A stretch of DNA of 64,000 nt from contig NZ_WASP01000003.1 in assembly GCF_009712225.1 (NCBI RefSeq), positions 333,852 through 397,851 of the forward strand. Reading direction: 5' to 3'. Below the pieces are notes generated by a model, which saw only the letters and a list, made by a program, of their open reading frames with translations, made no database searches and was not told the origin of the DNA. Position 1 is the first letter of the stretch; each line of letters starts with the position of its first letter. The position numbers and the translations under genes were made by a program. Below, piece after piece: positions 18,495 through 27,936 of the stretch. The stretch is from Desulfovibrio sp. (GTDB lineage: Bacteria > Desulfobacterota > Desulfovibrionia > Desulfovibrionales > Desulfovibrionaceae).

Positions 18495-19094
18495 CTATCC
18501 CTCAGCCGGGCTCTCGCGCCTGGCGGAGGATGCTTGACTGACGTTATGGGCGGCCATACCCGCCAGTGCCTTTGTTACAGCAGGATCAGGTTGCGGAATA
18601 ACCACCTGCTGCAACAGGCTTTTGCCCAGAATGGCGGCAGAAGCAGCGGCAGCTTCACGCACTGCCTCCACATCGCCGGTGAGGACAAAGTAGGATTTGC
18701 CTCCAATGCCTTGGCCCAGCACCATGCGCACAAGGGCCACGTCGGCCCGCTTCACTGCCCCGTCGGCGGCGATAACGCCGTCGGCGGCGTTGCGGCATTC
18801 AATAACACCAAGTGCGCGGCCTCTCGGCTGCACCGGTTCGCGGCGCAAGGCACCCAACACCTGCGGCGACACGTGCGAAACCACGTAACTGCCCGCCAGA
18901 TGCCAGCCAGAATCAACAGCGGCGCGAACCGATGTTTCCACGGCCTCGCGATCGCCTTCCACAAGAATGAGAAAACGCCCGGCACAGACAACAGAGGCCC
19001 GCACCAGTACGACCGGCGCAGCCTTGAGCATGATGTCAGCCAGTTCTGCGCCAGCGGCGATGCTGCGGCTGTCCACAATGCCAAGGGTATCCAT
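18495..19094 (-). CDS. Tandem-domain BMC-T shell protein
   Basis: This 199-residue protein has two BMC domains (about 1-88 and 92-180) and a short C-terminal tail. It is related to the PduT-like protein at 14478-15029, with CAGRFLILVEGD and GGKSYFVLTGD matching. The residue equivalent to the PduT pore cysteine is glycine (ECRNAADGVIAAD), so no pore Fe-S cluster is expected. It begins 2 bp after the eutN stop, with GGAGG overlapping that gene's end. Confidence 0.9.
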   Translation of the reverse strand: MDTLGIVDSRSIAAGAELADIMLKAAPVVLVRASVVCAGRFLILVEGDREAVETSVRAAVDSGWHLAGSYVVSHVSPQVLGALRREPVQPRGRALGVIECRNAADGVIAADGAVKRADVALVRMVLGQGIGGKSYFVLTGDVEAVREAAAASAAILGKSLLQQVVIPQPDPAVTKALAGMAAHNVSQASSARRESPAEG

Positions 19095-19096
19095 TG

Positions 19097-19384
19097 CTAA
19101 TTGACCTCCGGCAGCTTGCCCATCATTTCTTCCTGATCAAGAATACCCACAATGGCGGCGTCTACCGGCGATTCCTGATTATACAGGGCCTTGCGCGCAG
19201 AGCTGCCCGTGGTGATGAGAACGCGTTCGCCGATACCGGCACCAACGCAGTCCACGGCTACAAAGCTTTCGGCCAGCTTGTTGTGCGCAAGGTCAAGACG
19301 CTGCACCACCATGAGCTTCAGTCCGTTAAGGGAGTCTTCCTTACGGGTGGCCCAAACGTTACCGACAACAATGCCTATCAGCAT
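19097..19384 (-). CDS. eutN: BMC-P pentameric vertex protein (EutN/CcmL)
   Basis: This 95-residue protein forms the pentamers that close the 12 vertices of the shell. It begins MLIGIVVGNVWATRK and contains the VDCVGAGIGERVLITTGSSA core, both diagnostic for EutN/CcmL. The locus has one BMC-P gene. Confidence 0.96.
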   Translation of the reverse strand: MLIGIVVGNVWATRKEDSLNGLKLMVVQRLDLAHNKLAESFVAVDCVGAGIGERVLITTGSSARKALYNQESPVDAAIVGILDQEEMMGKLPEVN

Positions 19385-19391
19385 GTGGCAC

Positions 19392-19985
19392 CTACAGATT
19401 CTTCAAAATGGTCATATTGTGGTCTGCCGCGGCTTCTTCAGCCAGAGGCGTAACCACAGCGCAATGGGGTACACGCAACACGCGTGCGCCCTTAGCGGCG
19501 GCCATAGTCACATGTTCAGCCGTTACCGGCGTATGCGGCACGCTGACGCTTTCGGGCGACTGAGCGGCAAGCTCGGTCAGGCCGTAGGTTGCAAGAGTTG
19601 CCACATAGCCTTCATACAGCCGCCGCAGGGCGTAAGGCGCTGTTTGCGTATGGGCGCGCCAGGCAAAGCCCAGGGTGCGCACATCCTTGCCCTGCATGAG
19701 CAGATCGAGCACCGACCGCAGGGCAATGCTGCCCCCCCGGCCCACGGCCAGATCTGCCGTATCAGAGCACGAAAGTTCCGGCAGCACGTACAGGTCTGGC
19801 TGCGCAGAGGGCTCGTTGCCCTGAAAGTACACCTGCGCGTTGCCGCCCAGGCGGTTTTGCACTTCGCTCGTAAGCCCGTCGCTTGCCGGGGCCAGCACAA
19901 GGGCCACAGGCCCGGCTGGTTTTTCCAGCCTGTGCAGCACCTCGCTCACGATGGCGGCTATAAGCGTTTTGGTATCCACAGCCAT
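19392..19985 (-). CDS. Microcompartment-locus flavoprotein-like protein
   Basis: This 197-residue protein begins with a predicted amphipathic helix (TKTLIAAIVSEVLHRLE), a likely encapsulation peptide. The middle has alternating strands and helices and resembles the flavoprotein (Dfp/PduM-neighbour) type seen in glycyl-radical microcompartment operons, although no flavin motif is unambiguous. The last 45 residues (VTAEHVTMAAAKG and then CAVVTPLAEEAA) repeat the EutT/EutQ-like TPxA motif also seen in the 106-residue protein. Function unknown. AAGGA precedes the ATG. Confidence 0.65.
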   Translation of the reverse strand: MAVDTKTLIAAIVSEVLHRLEKPAGPVALVLAPASDGLTSEVQNRLGGNAQVYFQGNEPSAQPDLYVLPELSCSDTADLAVGRGGSIALRSVLDLLMQGKDVRTLGFAWRAHTQTAPYALRRLYEGYVATLATYGLTELAAQSPESVSVPHTPVTAEHVTMAAAKGARVLRVPHCAVVTPLAEEAAADHNMTILKNL

Positions 19986-20013
19986 GGTTCTGTCCTTTCG
20001 CCCGGTACCTGCA

Positions 20014-20835
20014 CTAATCCCTGCAGTTGAGGGCTATGCCCAGGGGCGTCACCAGAAAAGGATTGGCGGGCTTGAACGTGGGCACGCCAGTATATTTTTC
20101 AATCACGCCTTCCATGCCCTCGAGGCAGCAGGTACCGCCCACAAGGTAGAGAGCGGACACATTGCGGCTCTCGATGTGCCTTTTGACAATGGAAGCCATT
20201 TTTTCCACCACGGGGCGCACCACGGGCAGAATTTCCTTTTGGCGGGCGGCATCTTTTTTCAGGTCTTCCGCCTCTTCAAAAGTGATGTCGTAGTTGCCGG
20301 CGAGCACCAGCGAAACGTGCGTTCCGCCCGTGGGTTCGTCGGCCACGTAGACAACCTTGCCCTTTTCAAGCACGGATATGCCCGTTGTACCGCCGCCAAT
20401 GTCCACAATGGCCCCGTCGCGCACGTTGAGAACGCTGTTGGCCGCCGTGGGCTCATCCAGCAGGGCAGTAACCTGATAGCCAGCGCCCTCCACAACGTAA
20501 CGGTGGGTGGCGCAGTCGCGCTCGCTCGTGCCGGGGGGCACGGCGATGGCGGCTTTTTCAAGCTTGCGGCCAAGGCGTTCTTCCAGTTCCTGCGTCAGCT
20601 CGCGCACAATGCGCATGCCGCCGGAATAGTCAACCACCAGACCGTCCTTGACCACCTGGGCAAAGCGCATGGCGCAGGCCACGGGCTCTTTGGCGGCATT
20701 GACAACCACCACAACGATGTAGGCGGTTCCAAGGTCAACACCCACATAGAGGGGCTCGGAAGGGCTTACCTCAAGGGGGGTGTGGCGGCGCTGTTCCAGC
20801 TCGGCCATGAGTTTGTCGGCGGCGGTAAAATCCAT
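20014..20835 (-). CDS. eutJ: EutJ-like actin/Hsp70-fold ATPase
   Basis: This 273-residue protein matches EutJ, a proposed chaperone for enzymes of the ethanolamine compartment. Actin-fold phosphate loops are visible: YVGVDLGTAYIV (about 30-41) and AIVDIGGGTTGIS (about 141-153), plus the adenosine motif LVGGTCCLEGM. No B12 lyase is encoded here, so the client is probably CutC or another cargo enzyme. It starts 2 bp before the pduL stop. Confidence 0.88.
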   Translation of the reverse strand: MDFTAADKLMAELEQRRHTPLEVSPSEPLYVGVDLGTAYIVVVVVNAAKEPVACAMRFAQVVKDGLVVDYSGGMRIVRELTQELEERLGRKLEKAAIAVPPGTSERDCATHRYVVEGAGYQVTALLDEPTAANSVLNVRDGAIVDIGGGTTGISVLEKGKVVYVADEPTGGTHVSLVLAGNYDITFEEAEDLKKDAARQKEILPVVRPVVEKMASIVKRHIESRNVSALYLVGGTCCLEGMEGVIEKYTGVPTFKPANPFLVTPLGIALNCRD

Positions 20836-20837
20836 GA

Positions 20838-21521
20838 TCAGCCCCTGCTGTGCCCGATGATGGTTCCGTTGGTGCCGGGCTTCCAGCCAGAGCTGTTGCC
20901 CTCGTCCGCATCAATGTGCATGGCCAGCTTGAAATCGTCGCTGACGCGCACCAGAACATTTTCGAGAATCATGGGACGCTCGGTTTCAAGGCGCACATCA
21001 ACCATGTCCTTGTCCTTGAGGCCAAAACGGCGGGCATCGTCTGTGTGCATGTGAATGTGGCGGGCGGCCACGATAACGCCGGTTTCGAGCCCCACAATGC
21101 CGGTGGCCGAGGCAAGAATGACGCCAGGGGTTTCCCTGATGTCGCCGCTCTGGCGCACGGGCGGGTCAATGCCCAGAATGCGCGCGTCGGTCTTGGAAAT
21201 TTCAACCTGCGAAACACCGCGTGAAGGGCCGAGAATGGCAACCTTGTCCATGACGCCCTTGGGGCCGATGAGGCGCACACGCCCGGAGCTCAAAAACTGC
21301 CCAGGTTGTGAAAGCGGACGCTCAGGCCGAAGGGCCTCGCCAAAAAGTGCGATGGCGTCATCGTTGCTCAAATGGACGTGCCGCGCCGAAATTTCCACCG
21401 GGATAGGCCCGGCGTGCATCTGCGCGCTGCATGCCTGTGCGCCCTGCCCAGCCAGAGCCTTGCGCACCACGTCCGCCAGAATGGTTCTGACGGTCTGTTC
21501 GTTTATCACTTGATTGTTCAT
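20838..21521 (-). CDS. pduL: PduL-type phosphate acetyltransferase
   Basis: This 227-residue enzyme converts acetyl-CoA and phosphate to acetyl-phosphate and recycles CoA inside the compartment. The two zinc-binding histidine motifs are visible: SARHVHLS and AARHIHMH. An N-terminal amphipathic helix (INEQTVRTILADVVRKAL) is a clear encapsulation peptide. The start at 21521 was chosen because the family begins there and GGAG lies just upstream; the frame itself is open to 21638. Confidence 0.94.
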   Translation of the reverse strand: MNNQVINEQTVRTILADVVRKALAGQGAQACSAQMHAGPIPVEISARHVHLSNDDAIALFGEALRPERPLSQPGQFLSSGRVRLIGPKGVMDKVAILGPSRGVSQVEISKTDARILGIDPPVRQSGDIRETPGVILASATGIVGLETGVIVAARHIHMHTDDARRFGLKDKDMVDVRLETERPMILENVLVRVSDDFKLAMHIDADEGNSSGWKPGTNGTIIGHSRG

Positions 21522-21605
21522 CTTGGCTCCACATCCGGCCAGCTGCGCGTAAAGGCGGCCATACCGGGATAATGCGCGGGCGCTGCACGCGTGCAGCTCC
21601 CCTGT

Positions 21606-21638
21606 GTGCGGCCTCCGCCCCTGGGGCAGAGGCCGCAC
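21606..21638 (-). other. Very strong intercistronic hairpin after a BMC-H gene
   Basis: A 10-bp perfect outer stem (21606-21615 with 21629-21638) continues into an inner GCCCC/GGGGC stem, forming a near-continuous hairpin. It lies 108 bases past the BMC-H stop and about 85 bases before pduL. It lacks a T-run. Confidence 0.7.
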
Positions 21639-21745
21639 GGCCCTTGGGCCAGAACCACGTACCTATTACAGCCTTAACAGGTTACAGGGCGAAGGGGGGT
21701 AGGATGATTAACTTCGCCTTGCAAAAACGGGCTGCGGCAGAGGTT

Positions 21746-22033
21746 CTAGGCCTCGCGGGTGGGCAGGATCATCTCCACTTCGCTGTGGGGGCGGGGGATG
21801 ACATGCACGCTCACAAGCTCACCGACCTTTTTGGCGGCAGCAGCGCCAGCGTCGGTAGCGGCCTTGACCGCGCCCACGTCGCCGCGCACCATCACGGTAA
21901 CAAGACCGCCGCCCACCTGGCTGCGGCCGATAAGGGTAACGTTGGCGGCTTTCACCATGGCATCAGCGGCTTCGACAGCGCCGACGAGGCCACGGGTTTC
22001 GATCATGCCCAGAGCGTTGGAAGAGGAAGTCAT
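21746..22033 (-). CDS. BMC-H hexameric shell protein (PduA/EutM type), copy 2
   Basis: This 95-residue single-domain shell protein is nearly identical to copy 1 (17799-18083), with substitutions mainly in the pore-distal loop (RSQVGG), at AAAAKKVG and at the C-terminus. AAAGGAG is 7 bases before the ATG, a strong ribosome site. It lies between cutF and pduL. Confidence 0.96.
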   Translation of the reverse strand: MTSSSNALGMIETRGLVGAVEAADAMVKAANVTLIGRSQVGGGLVTVMVRGDVGAVKAATDAGAAAAKKVGELVSVHVIPRPHSEVEMILPTREA

Positions 22034-22101
22034 AGTGGTATCTCCTTTAATTTATGTGCAATATATTTGGGTAGATGCAGTCAGGCATGGCCTGTCGGCA
22101 G

Positions 22102-23670
22102 TTACAGAACCTTTTTCAGTTCAGCCACGATCATTTCGGTAACGGCATTGATGTCCAGCGTGCCGCCAGCATGGGCGGCAGTCTGGGGAGCCACCACGGC
22201 GTCATGGTTGGCACCATGGCAGCAGCAACCGGCAACCCCAGCAGAGGGCGGATAATGCGTGGCAGGAGCGGTTGAAACGCCGCAGGCAGCAGTTGCGTGG
22301 TGCGCGGGGGCAGCGCAGCAGCCGCACTGGGAGTTGAGGTCGTAAGCCACGCGACGCACGTTCATAAGGTTGAGGGGCGTAACGTTGTCAGAGGTGGCAC
22401 TGCCGCCCACTGCGCCGCAGCCCAGGGTAAAGGACGGGAAGAGCCCGGTGGAGATGCCCACAGCACCCTGGGTGGAGGGCGTGTTGACCAGCATGCGCGA
22501 AACGGGCTTTTTCAGACCGAATTCACGGATCACTTCTTCGTTGCGCGAATGAATGGCCATGGAGTGGCCCACGCCGCCGTTGTGCAGCAGGGCCGTGCAC
22601 AGTTCGCAGGCTTCGTGCCAGTCTTCAACCACATAGAAGCCCAGAAGCGCGGTGAGCTTTTCCTTGGAGAAAGGATACTTGGGTCCAACGCCCTTTTCGT
22701 CCGAAATGAGCAGACGGGTTCCCGCAGGCACGTCGATGCCAGACACATGGGCGATGCTGAGAGCGTCGCGTCCCACAATGGCGGGGTTCATGCTGCCGTT
22801 GCCGCGTTCCATGACGCGCTTGACCTTTTCGAGCTTTTCGCCGGTGAGGAAATAGCCGCCCTGGGCTTCCAGAGTGGCGCGAACCTTGTCGGCAATGCAG
22901 GATTCGGTGACGATGGACTGCTCGGAAGCGCAGATGGTACCATTGTCAAAGGTCTTGCTGCTCATGATCTTGCTTACGGCGTCTTCAATATCGGCGCTGC
23001 GTTCAATGAAGGCAGGCACGTTGCCCGCGCCAACGCCCAGGGCGGGGGTGCCGGAGCTGTATGCGGCCTTGACCATGCCGGGGCCGCCGGTGGCCAGAAT
23101 GAGGTCAGAAATCTTCATCAGTTCGTTGGTGCCTTCAATGGAGGGCATGCTGATGCTGCCGACCAGATCGGGCGAAACGTGGCAGCCACGCAGAGCGCCC
23201 TGAATGACCTCGACAGTCTTGGCAATGCAGTTGCGCGCGCTGGGGTGCGGCGTAAACACAATGGCGTTGCCAGACTTGAGCGCGATAAGCGACTTGTAGA
23301 TGACCGTGGAGGTGGGGTTGGTGGAAGGCACGATACCGGCAATCACGCCCACGGGCACGGCAATCTCAACCACCTTGGTGCTGGGGTTGGAATGCAGCAC
23401 GCCAATGGTTTTCATGTCCTTGATGCAGGCATAGACCTTTTCACTGGCAAGAAGATTCTTGATTTTCTTGTCCTGCGGGCGGCCAAAGCCTGTTTCTTCC
23501 ACCGCCATGTTGGCCAGAACTTCGGCCTGGGCGGCGGCAGCTTCGGCAACAGCCTTCACAACCTCGTCCACACGTTCCTGGCTGAGCTGCGCAAATTCCG
23601 GCTGGGCCTTGCGCGCCGCGCGAACCAGGGCGCGGGCTTCCTGAATGGAAAGTAAATCCTTATCAACCAT
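22102..23670 (-). CDS. cutF: CoA-acylating acetaldehyde dehydrogenase CutF
   Basis: This 522-residue enzyme oxidises acetaldehyde to acetyl-CoA with NAD+ and CoA. The catalytic cysteine C247 (FDNGTICASEQS) and oxyanion asparagine N118 (PSTNPTST) are intact. After the catalytic domain (about 1-450) comes a linker of about 50 residues rich in Cys, His and Ala. It contains CGCC and GCCCHGANH. A C-terminal amphipathic helix (DINAVTEMIVAELKKVL) follows, a typical encapsulation peptide. AAGGAG precedes the start. It is 3 bp after the extended BMC-H gene. Confidence 0.95.
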   Translation of the reverse strand: MVDKDLLSIQEARALVRAARKAQPEFAQLSQERVDEVVKAVAEAAAAQAEVLANMAVEETGFGRPQDKKIKNLLASEKVYACIKDMKTIGVLHSNPSTKVVEIAVPVGVIAGIVPSTNPTSTVIYKSLIALKSGNAIVFTPHPSARNCIAKTVEVIQGALRGCHVSPDLVGSISMPSIEGTNELMKISDLILATGGPGMVKAAYSSGTPALGVGAGNVPAFIERSADIEDAVSKIMSSKTFDNGTICASEQSIVTESCIADKVRATLEAQGGYFLTGEKLEKVKRVMERGNGSMNPAIVGRDALSIAHVSGIDVPAGTRLLISDEKGVGPKYPFSKEKLTALLGFYVVEDWHEACELCTALLHNGGVGHSMAIHSRNEEVIREFGLKKPVSRMLVNTPSTQGAVGISTGLFPSFTLGCGAVGGSATSDNVTPLNLMNVRRVAYDLNSQCGCCAAPAHHATAACGVSTAPATHYPPSAGVAGCCCHGANHDAVVAPQTAAHAGGTLDINAVTEMIVAELKKVL

Positions 23671-23673
23671 GTC

Positions 23674-24282
23674 TTACTCCTTTTCCTTCCGTGCCGCCCG
23701 GTCGATGGCGTCGATCAGCGTTTGCCGGTTGGCAGAGGCGACCTGTTCACGTGTAAGGTCAACCTTTGTTGCAACAGCAAGCTGACGAAGTTTGTTCATA
23801 CTCATGGTCTTGCATTTATCGCGGCTGAACCCGGCGGTTTCAGGGCCTGTCTGCCCTGCTTCCGCCGCCTTGATCTCTTCTGCCGTCGAGACCGTTGCCG
23901 CGGCCCTGGCCTTTTCTGAAGCCCTGGCCGGTTCTGCCGTAAATTTCTCTGCCTGCGCACCGCTCGCAGCGGCCTCAAGCACGGGTTCTTCCGCCGTCGG
24001 TTCCACCGGGCGAAGCAACAGTATCTGCTCAAGCCCGGCGTCAGGACGCGGAATGACATGACGCGACACGCACACCACGCCTTCTATGCGCTCAAGAGAA
24101 GCCCTGGCGGCATCCACAGCCGACTGCACGGCCGCCACTTCACCAGCAATGGTGATGGTTACCAGACCGCCCGAGGCAAGCGACTTTTCGAGCAGGCGCA
24201 CGTCGGCTGCCTTGAGCATGGCATCTGCCGCTTCGATGGCCCCGATCAGCCCCTTGGTTTCTATAAGACCCAGTGCAAGCAT
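23674..24282 (-). CDS. BMC-H shell protein with C-terminal extension
   Basis: Residues 1-90 form a BMC-H domain (ALGLIETKGLIGAIEAADAM and HVIPRPDAGLEQIL). A disordered Ala/Glu-rich linker follows (about 95-155), then a small helical module (about 158-198, MNKLRQLAVATKVDLTREQ). Similar extensions occur in PduK-type and glycyl-radical compartment shell proteins; the module resembles SAP/Rho-N-type helices. Total 202 residues. It probably forms hexamers with tails projecting to one face. GAGGAGG precedes the start. Confidence 0.9.
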   Translation of the reverse strand: MLALGLIETKGLIGAIEAADAMLKAADVRLLEKSLASGGLVTITIAGEVAAVQSAVDAARASLERIEGVVCVSRHVIPRPDAGLEQILLLRPVEPTAEEPVLEAAASGAQAEKFTAEPARASEKARAAATVSTAEEIKAAEAGQTGPETAGFSRDKCKTMSMNKLRQLAVATKVDLTREQVASANRQTLIDAIDRAARKEKE

Positions 24283-24311
24283 GGGCTGTTCCTCCTCGCT
24301 GTTTTTGGCCG

Positions 24312-25244
24312 TTAGTGTCTGACCACTTTGACAGCCAGGCCGTAGCCTTTCAGAATATCTTCCATGCGCCGCAAGTCGTCGTCTTCAAGAACAGGGTTGC
24401 CCGTGATGGCATATTCCTTGTCCAGCTGGGCATATTTGCTCACACCCATCTTGTGGTATGGAAGCAGATCAATGCCCTTGAAATTTTTTCTTTCGCCATG
24501 GCCAGCCAGGAATCTTCCCACGGCATGCATTTCGGCATCATCATCGTTGTACCCCTTCAGTACGGGCATGCGGATGTGCACGTTGCGACCGTTTTCAAGC
24601 AGCCACTGCAGGTTGGACAGAATAAGCTCGTTGCGCACACCGGTCAGTTCGTAGTGCTTTTCCGGATCCATGTGCTTGATGTCGAACAAAAACAGGTCAA
24701 CCACTTCGGCCAGGGCGCTGACCACCTCGGGCTTGGCGTAGCCAGAGGTTTCCATGGCGGTATTGATGCCCTTGTGCCTGCAGGCCAGCAGCAGGTTTGC
24801 CACCGCTTCGTGCTGGGTCATGGGCTCGCCGCCGCCAACTGTCACACCACCGCCGGAGTTCTCGTAGAACATCCAGTCCTGCTCCACGGCTTCCAGCAGT
24901 TCAGAAATACCCTTGCGTTCACCGGCAATGGCCAGGGCTGCCTGCGGACAGGCGTGCACGCACTTGCCGCAGTTGACGCATTCCTTTGACCTGTCGACCA
25001 CGTGTTGCGATCCGGCGTTGGTCATGCCGTGTATGCCCGCCGGGCACACTGGCACGCAGCTGCCGCAGTGCACACACAGATCTTTTTTGAACAACACTTC
25101 GAAGCGGCGGCTCTGGCTCTCGGGGTTGGAACACCACTTGCAGCGCAGCGGGCAACCCTTGAAGAACACCAGGGTGCGTATGCCCGGGCCGTCATACATG
25201 TTGTATTTCTGTATGTTGAAAACAATGGCCTTTCTTTCAATCAC
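24312..25244 (-). CDS. cutD: CutD, glycyl-radical activating enzyme of CutC
   Basis: This 310-residue radical SAM protein installs the glycyl radical on CutC. The SAM cluster cysteines are C31, C35 and C38 (CPLRCKWC). Two ferredoxin-type clusters follow (CVHCGSCVPVC and CVNCGKCVHAC, about 57-105), as in other activases of this type. GGGEPM lies further on. The start is a GTG with AGGA upstream. It is separated from cutC by 92 bases containing a hairpin. Confidence 0.96.
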   Translation of the reverse strand: MIERKAIVFNIQKYNMYDGPGIRTLVFFKGCPLRCKWCSNPESQSRRFEVLFKKDLCVHCGSCVPVCPAGIHGMTNAGSQHVVDRSKECVNCGKCVHACPQAALAIAGERKGISELLEAVEQDWMFYENSGGGVTVGGGEPMTQHEAVANLLLACRHKGINTAMETSGYAKPEVVSALAEVVDLFLFDIKHMDPEKHYELTGVRNELILSNLQWLLENGRNVHIRMPVLKGYNDDDAEMHAVGRFLAGHGERKNFKGIDLLPYHKMGVSKYAQLDKEYAITGNPVLEDDDLRRMEDILKGYGLAVKVVRH

Positions 25245-25286
25245 GGTGCTTTTCCTGCCGTATGGTCAACGCGCCTGCTGTTCCGG

Positions 25287-25316
25287 GCCGCGCCCCCTCC
25301 GGAGAAGGGACGCGGC
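25287..25316 (-). other. Intercistronic hairpin between cutC and cutD
   Basis: GCCGCG (25287-25292) pairs with CGCGGC (25311-25316), and the enclosed CCCCTCC and GGAGAAGGG can continue the stem. It begins about 20 bases past the cutC stop and lacks a T-run, so it probably tunes cutD relative to cutC. Confidence 0.55.
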
Positions 25317-25336
25317 ATTTCGGTACTGCAGTGCTG

Positions 25337-27889
25337 CTAGAAGTTGTGCAGCACGGTGCGGCTGATGATTTCGTCCTGCACGTCCTTGCACAGCTCCACA
25401 AAAAAGGCGCTGTAACCGGCCACGCGCACCACGAGGTCGCGGTAATCCTTGGGGTTGCTCTGGGCTTCCAGCATGGTCTTGTTGTCCAGGTAGTTGAACT
25501 GCATTTCGCCGTTACCCAGAATGCTGGCAGTGCGGATAAGGGTAATGAGGCCCTGCTCGCCTTCGGGCGTATCCAGCAGGCCGGGCAGCAGCTTGAAGTT
25601 GTGCACCATGCCAATGTTCATGTTGTCATTGGACATCTTGGACACACTCTTGATGATGGCCGTGGGTCCCTTGTAGTCCGCGCCCTGGGTGGGGCTGATG
25701 CCATCCGAAAGGGGCAGCCAGGCCTTGCGGCCATTGGCCGAAGCGCCCAGCAGCTGACCAAAGGGCGTGTTGTTCGAGATGGACAGCGTACCGTGGCTCA
25801 GCACGGAATACAGGGTGCGGTACTTGCGGTGCTCGCGTTCGGTAAAGGCAATCAGCTCGGCGGCGATGCTGTCGGCGTAGTCGTCGTCGTTGCCGTACTT
25901 GGGCGCTGCGAGGCAGTCGGCCAGAATGGCGTCGTAGCCTTCAAAGTTGGCTTTGAGAGCCTCGTTGATCTGGTGCAGGGTGTACTTTTTGTCGTCGAAC
26001 ACCAGCTTCTTGATGGCAGCCATGGAGTCGGTGTAGGTGGCAAGACCGCTCCAGACCACGCCGGGGCCAAAGTTATACATGGCACCGCCAGCGGCCACGT
26101 CGAGGCCCTTTTCCATGCAGCCTTCGTACATGATGGACATGAGCGGCTTGGGAGCCAGATCGCGCTGCACACGCTGCGAAATGACCGTGGCAACGCTCGA
26201 CCACTTGGTGATGTACTTGATCTGTTCCTTTACAGCGGCGTCAAACTTTTCGTAGGTGTCGTACTGGTCAAGTTCGCCCAGATCGGGGCACACCTGCTTG
26301 CCGTACCACTGGGGCACGCCGTGGTTGAGCACAAGCTCGATGCAGATGGGCCACTGGGTGTAGGCGGTGGAGGTCCACTGGTACAGGCGGCCAGCCTTTT
26401 GCGGCTCAACGCAACCCATAAGGCAGTAGTCACGCGCGTCTTCAATGCTCACGCCCTTGGCAAGCATCATCTTGATGTGGGTGTCGTCAAAGTGCACGGC
26501 GGGAAAGCCCATACCCGAGCGGATGACCGACACGATCTTTCTGAGATATTCCTGCGGCGAGGAATTGTGCACGCGTGTGGCAAGCGAGGGCTGGTAGATT
26601 CGCACGTGGCGCACCGCATCCATCAGCAGATAGGTGAGCTGGTTGGTGGCGTCGCGGCCTTCGCGGCTCACGCCGCCCACGCACATGTTCACGAAGGGCT
26701 GATAGCCAGCAAAAAACTTGGAGCTGCCCTCACTGGTGAGCCACATCATTTCAGACATTTTGATGAGCATGCAGCCCGCAAGATCAAAGGCCTCGTACTC
26801 GGTCATGCGGCCAGCTTCAAGGTCGGCCTTGAAGAGCGGGTACATGTACTGGTCCACACGGCCAATGGACATGCCGGTCTGGTTTTCTTCCACAACCAGC
26901 AGCGATTCCACGGTCCACACAGCCTGAATGGCTTCCCAGAACGTGCTGGGCGCGTGGGCGGGAACGCGGGCGTTGACTTCAGAAATCTTGAGTAGCTCGG
27001 CCTTGCGCTTGGGGTCAGATTCCCTGGCAGCCAGCTGTGCCGCATATTCAGACATGCGGCGGGCGTAACACATGACGCCCTCGGTGGTTTCGATCACCGA
27101 CTTGTAGAAGTAAATCTTGTCGATATCTTCAGGGCGGTCATAGTCGAGGTGTTCCAGATGGGCCTGGGCTTCGTGCTGGATGTCCAGCATGCCCTTCTTC
27201 ATAAGGATAACGTCGTAGCCGGGGTTGGAGTCGCCGCCGCCGTTGAGGGCGTGGTACGAGCAGTCGGAAACATACGACTCGCCCGAAAGTTCCCACAAAC
27301 CGGCTTCGCGGTACTGGGCCTCGCAGTACTCGTCTACAGACTTGCCCGCCCAGTAGGGAAAAATCTCTTCCTGAAGCACTTTTTTGTCTTCATCGGCGAG
27401 ATAGAAGGGGTCCTGGGCGCGTGTGCCGATGGAATCCAGCTCGTCCCTGAGCCAACGCCACGAAATATCAGGAGAAAAAGCGCCAGCGCGCGGCGCGCCG
27501 TTGGGTGCGCCCACGATGAGTTCGTGGTCCTGAATGACCAAGGGGGCAGTTTCGCAGCAGTAGCGAAACGCCTTGGCGCGCAGCATGATGCGCGGCATGC
27601 CGGGATTTTCACTGTCGATCTTGGTGATGGCCTTGGCGCGGTGAATGGTGATGCGCGGGACCTGCTTAAGATAGTTTTCTTTCAGCAGCAGGTGACGCTG
27701 GGTGGGGCCTTCCGGCACGCTGGCACCATCGTGATGCGCTACGGCGACGGCAGGCGCAGCCCCGGCTGGGGCGTGAGCGGCTGCGCCAATGGTGGCATTG
27801 GCAAAAATCCTGCGCAGTTCTTCACGTTCCTGCGGGGAGAGACTTTTGGTAACTTCAGCTATTTTGCTTGTAAAATCATGAAGATCCAC
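25337..27889 (-). CDS. cutC: CutC choline trimethylamine-lyase
   Basis: This 850-residue glycyl radical enzyme cleaves choline to trimethylamine and acetaldehyde. The thiyl cysteine C493 and general base E495 lie in MGCVEP; the radical glycine G825 lies in RVAGYSAF. Choline-pocket residues are also present: Y212 and D220 ([10 protein letters not shown]), F399 and Y510. All sit at +4 relative to what I recall of the D. alaskensis enzyme, which argues for true CutC over other glycyl radical diol or lyase enzymes. The N-terminus has a short helix ([16 protein letters not shown]) and an Ala-rich linker, a likely encapsulation peptide. The start is GTG with GGAGG upstream. Confidence 0.98.
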   Translation of the reverse strand: MDLHDFTSKIAEVTKSLSPQEREELRRIFANATIGAAAHAPAGAAPAVAVAHHDGASVPEGPTQRHLLLKENYLKQVPRITIHRAKAITKIDSENPGMPRIMLRAKAFRYCCETAPLVIQDHELIVGAPNGAPRAGAFSPDISWRWLRDELDSIGTRAQDPFYLADEDKKVLQEEIFPYWAGKSVDEYCEAQYREAGLWELSGESYVSDCSYHALNGGGDSNPGYDVILMKKGMLDIQHEAQAHLEHLDYDRPEDIDKIYFYKSVIETTEGVMCYARRMSEYAAQLAARESDPKRKAELLKISEVNARVPAHAPSTFWEAIQAVWTVESLLVVEENQTGMSIGRVDQYMYPLFKADLEAGRMTEYEAFDLAGCMLIKMSEMMWLTSEGSSKFFAGYQPFVNMCVGGVSREGRDATNQLTYLLMDAVRHVRIYQPSLATRVHNSSPQEYLRKIVSVIRSGMGFPAVHFDDTHIKMMLAKGVSIEDARDYCLMGCVEPQKAGRLYQWTSTAYTQWPICIELVLNHGVPQWYGKQVCPDLGELDQYDTYEKFDAAVKEQIKYITKWSSVATVISQRVQRDLAPKPLMSIMYEGCMEKGLDVAAGGAMYNFGPGVVWSGLATYTDSMAAIKKLVFDDKKYTLHQINEALKANFEGYDAILADCLAAPKYGNDDDYADSIAAELIAFTEREHRKYRTLYSVLSHGTLSISNNTPFGQLLGASANGRKAWLPLSDGISPTQGADYKGPTAIIKSVSKMSNDNMNIGMVHNFKLLPGLLDTPEGEQGLITLIRTASILGNGEMQFNYLDNKTMLEAQSNPKDYRDLVVRVAGYSAFFVELCKDVQDEIISRTVLHNF

Positions 27890-27936
27890 GTTGATTCCTC
27901 CATGTTGTGCTTTCAGACCGGCCAGACTGAAAAATG

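Noticed and set aside
22297-23655. 452-codon open frame antisense to cutF
   Set aside because: Shadow frame over a recognised enzyme; no independent support.
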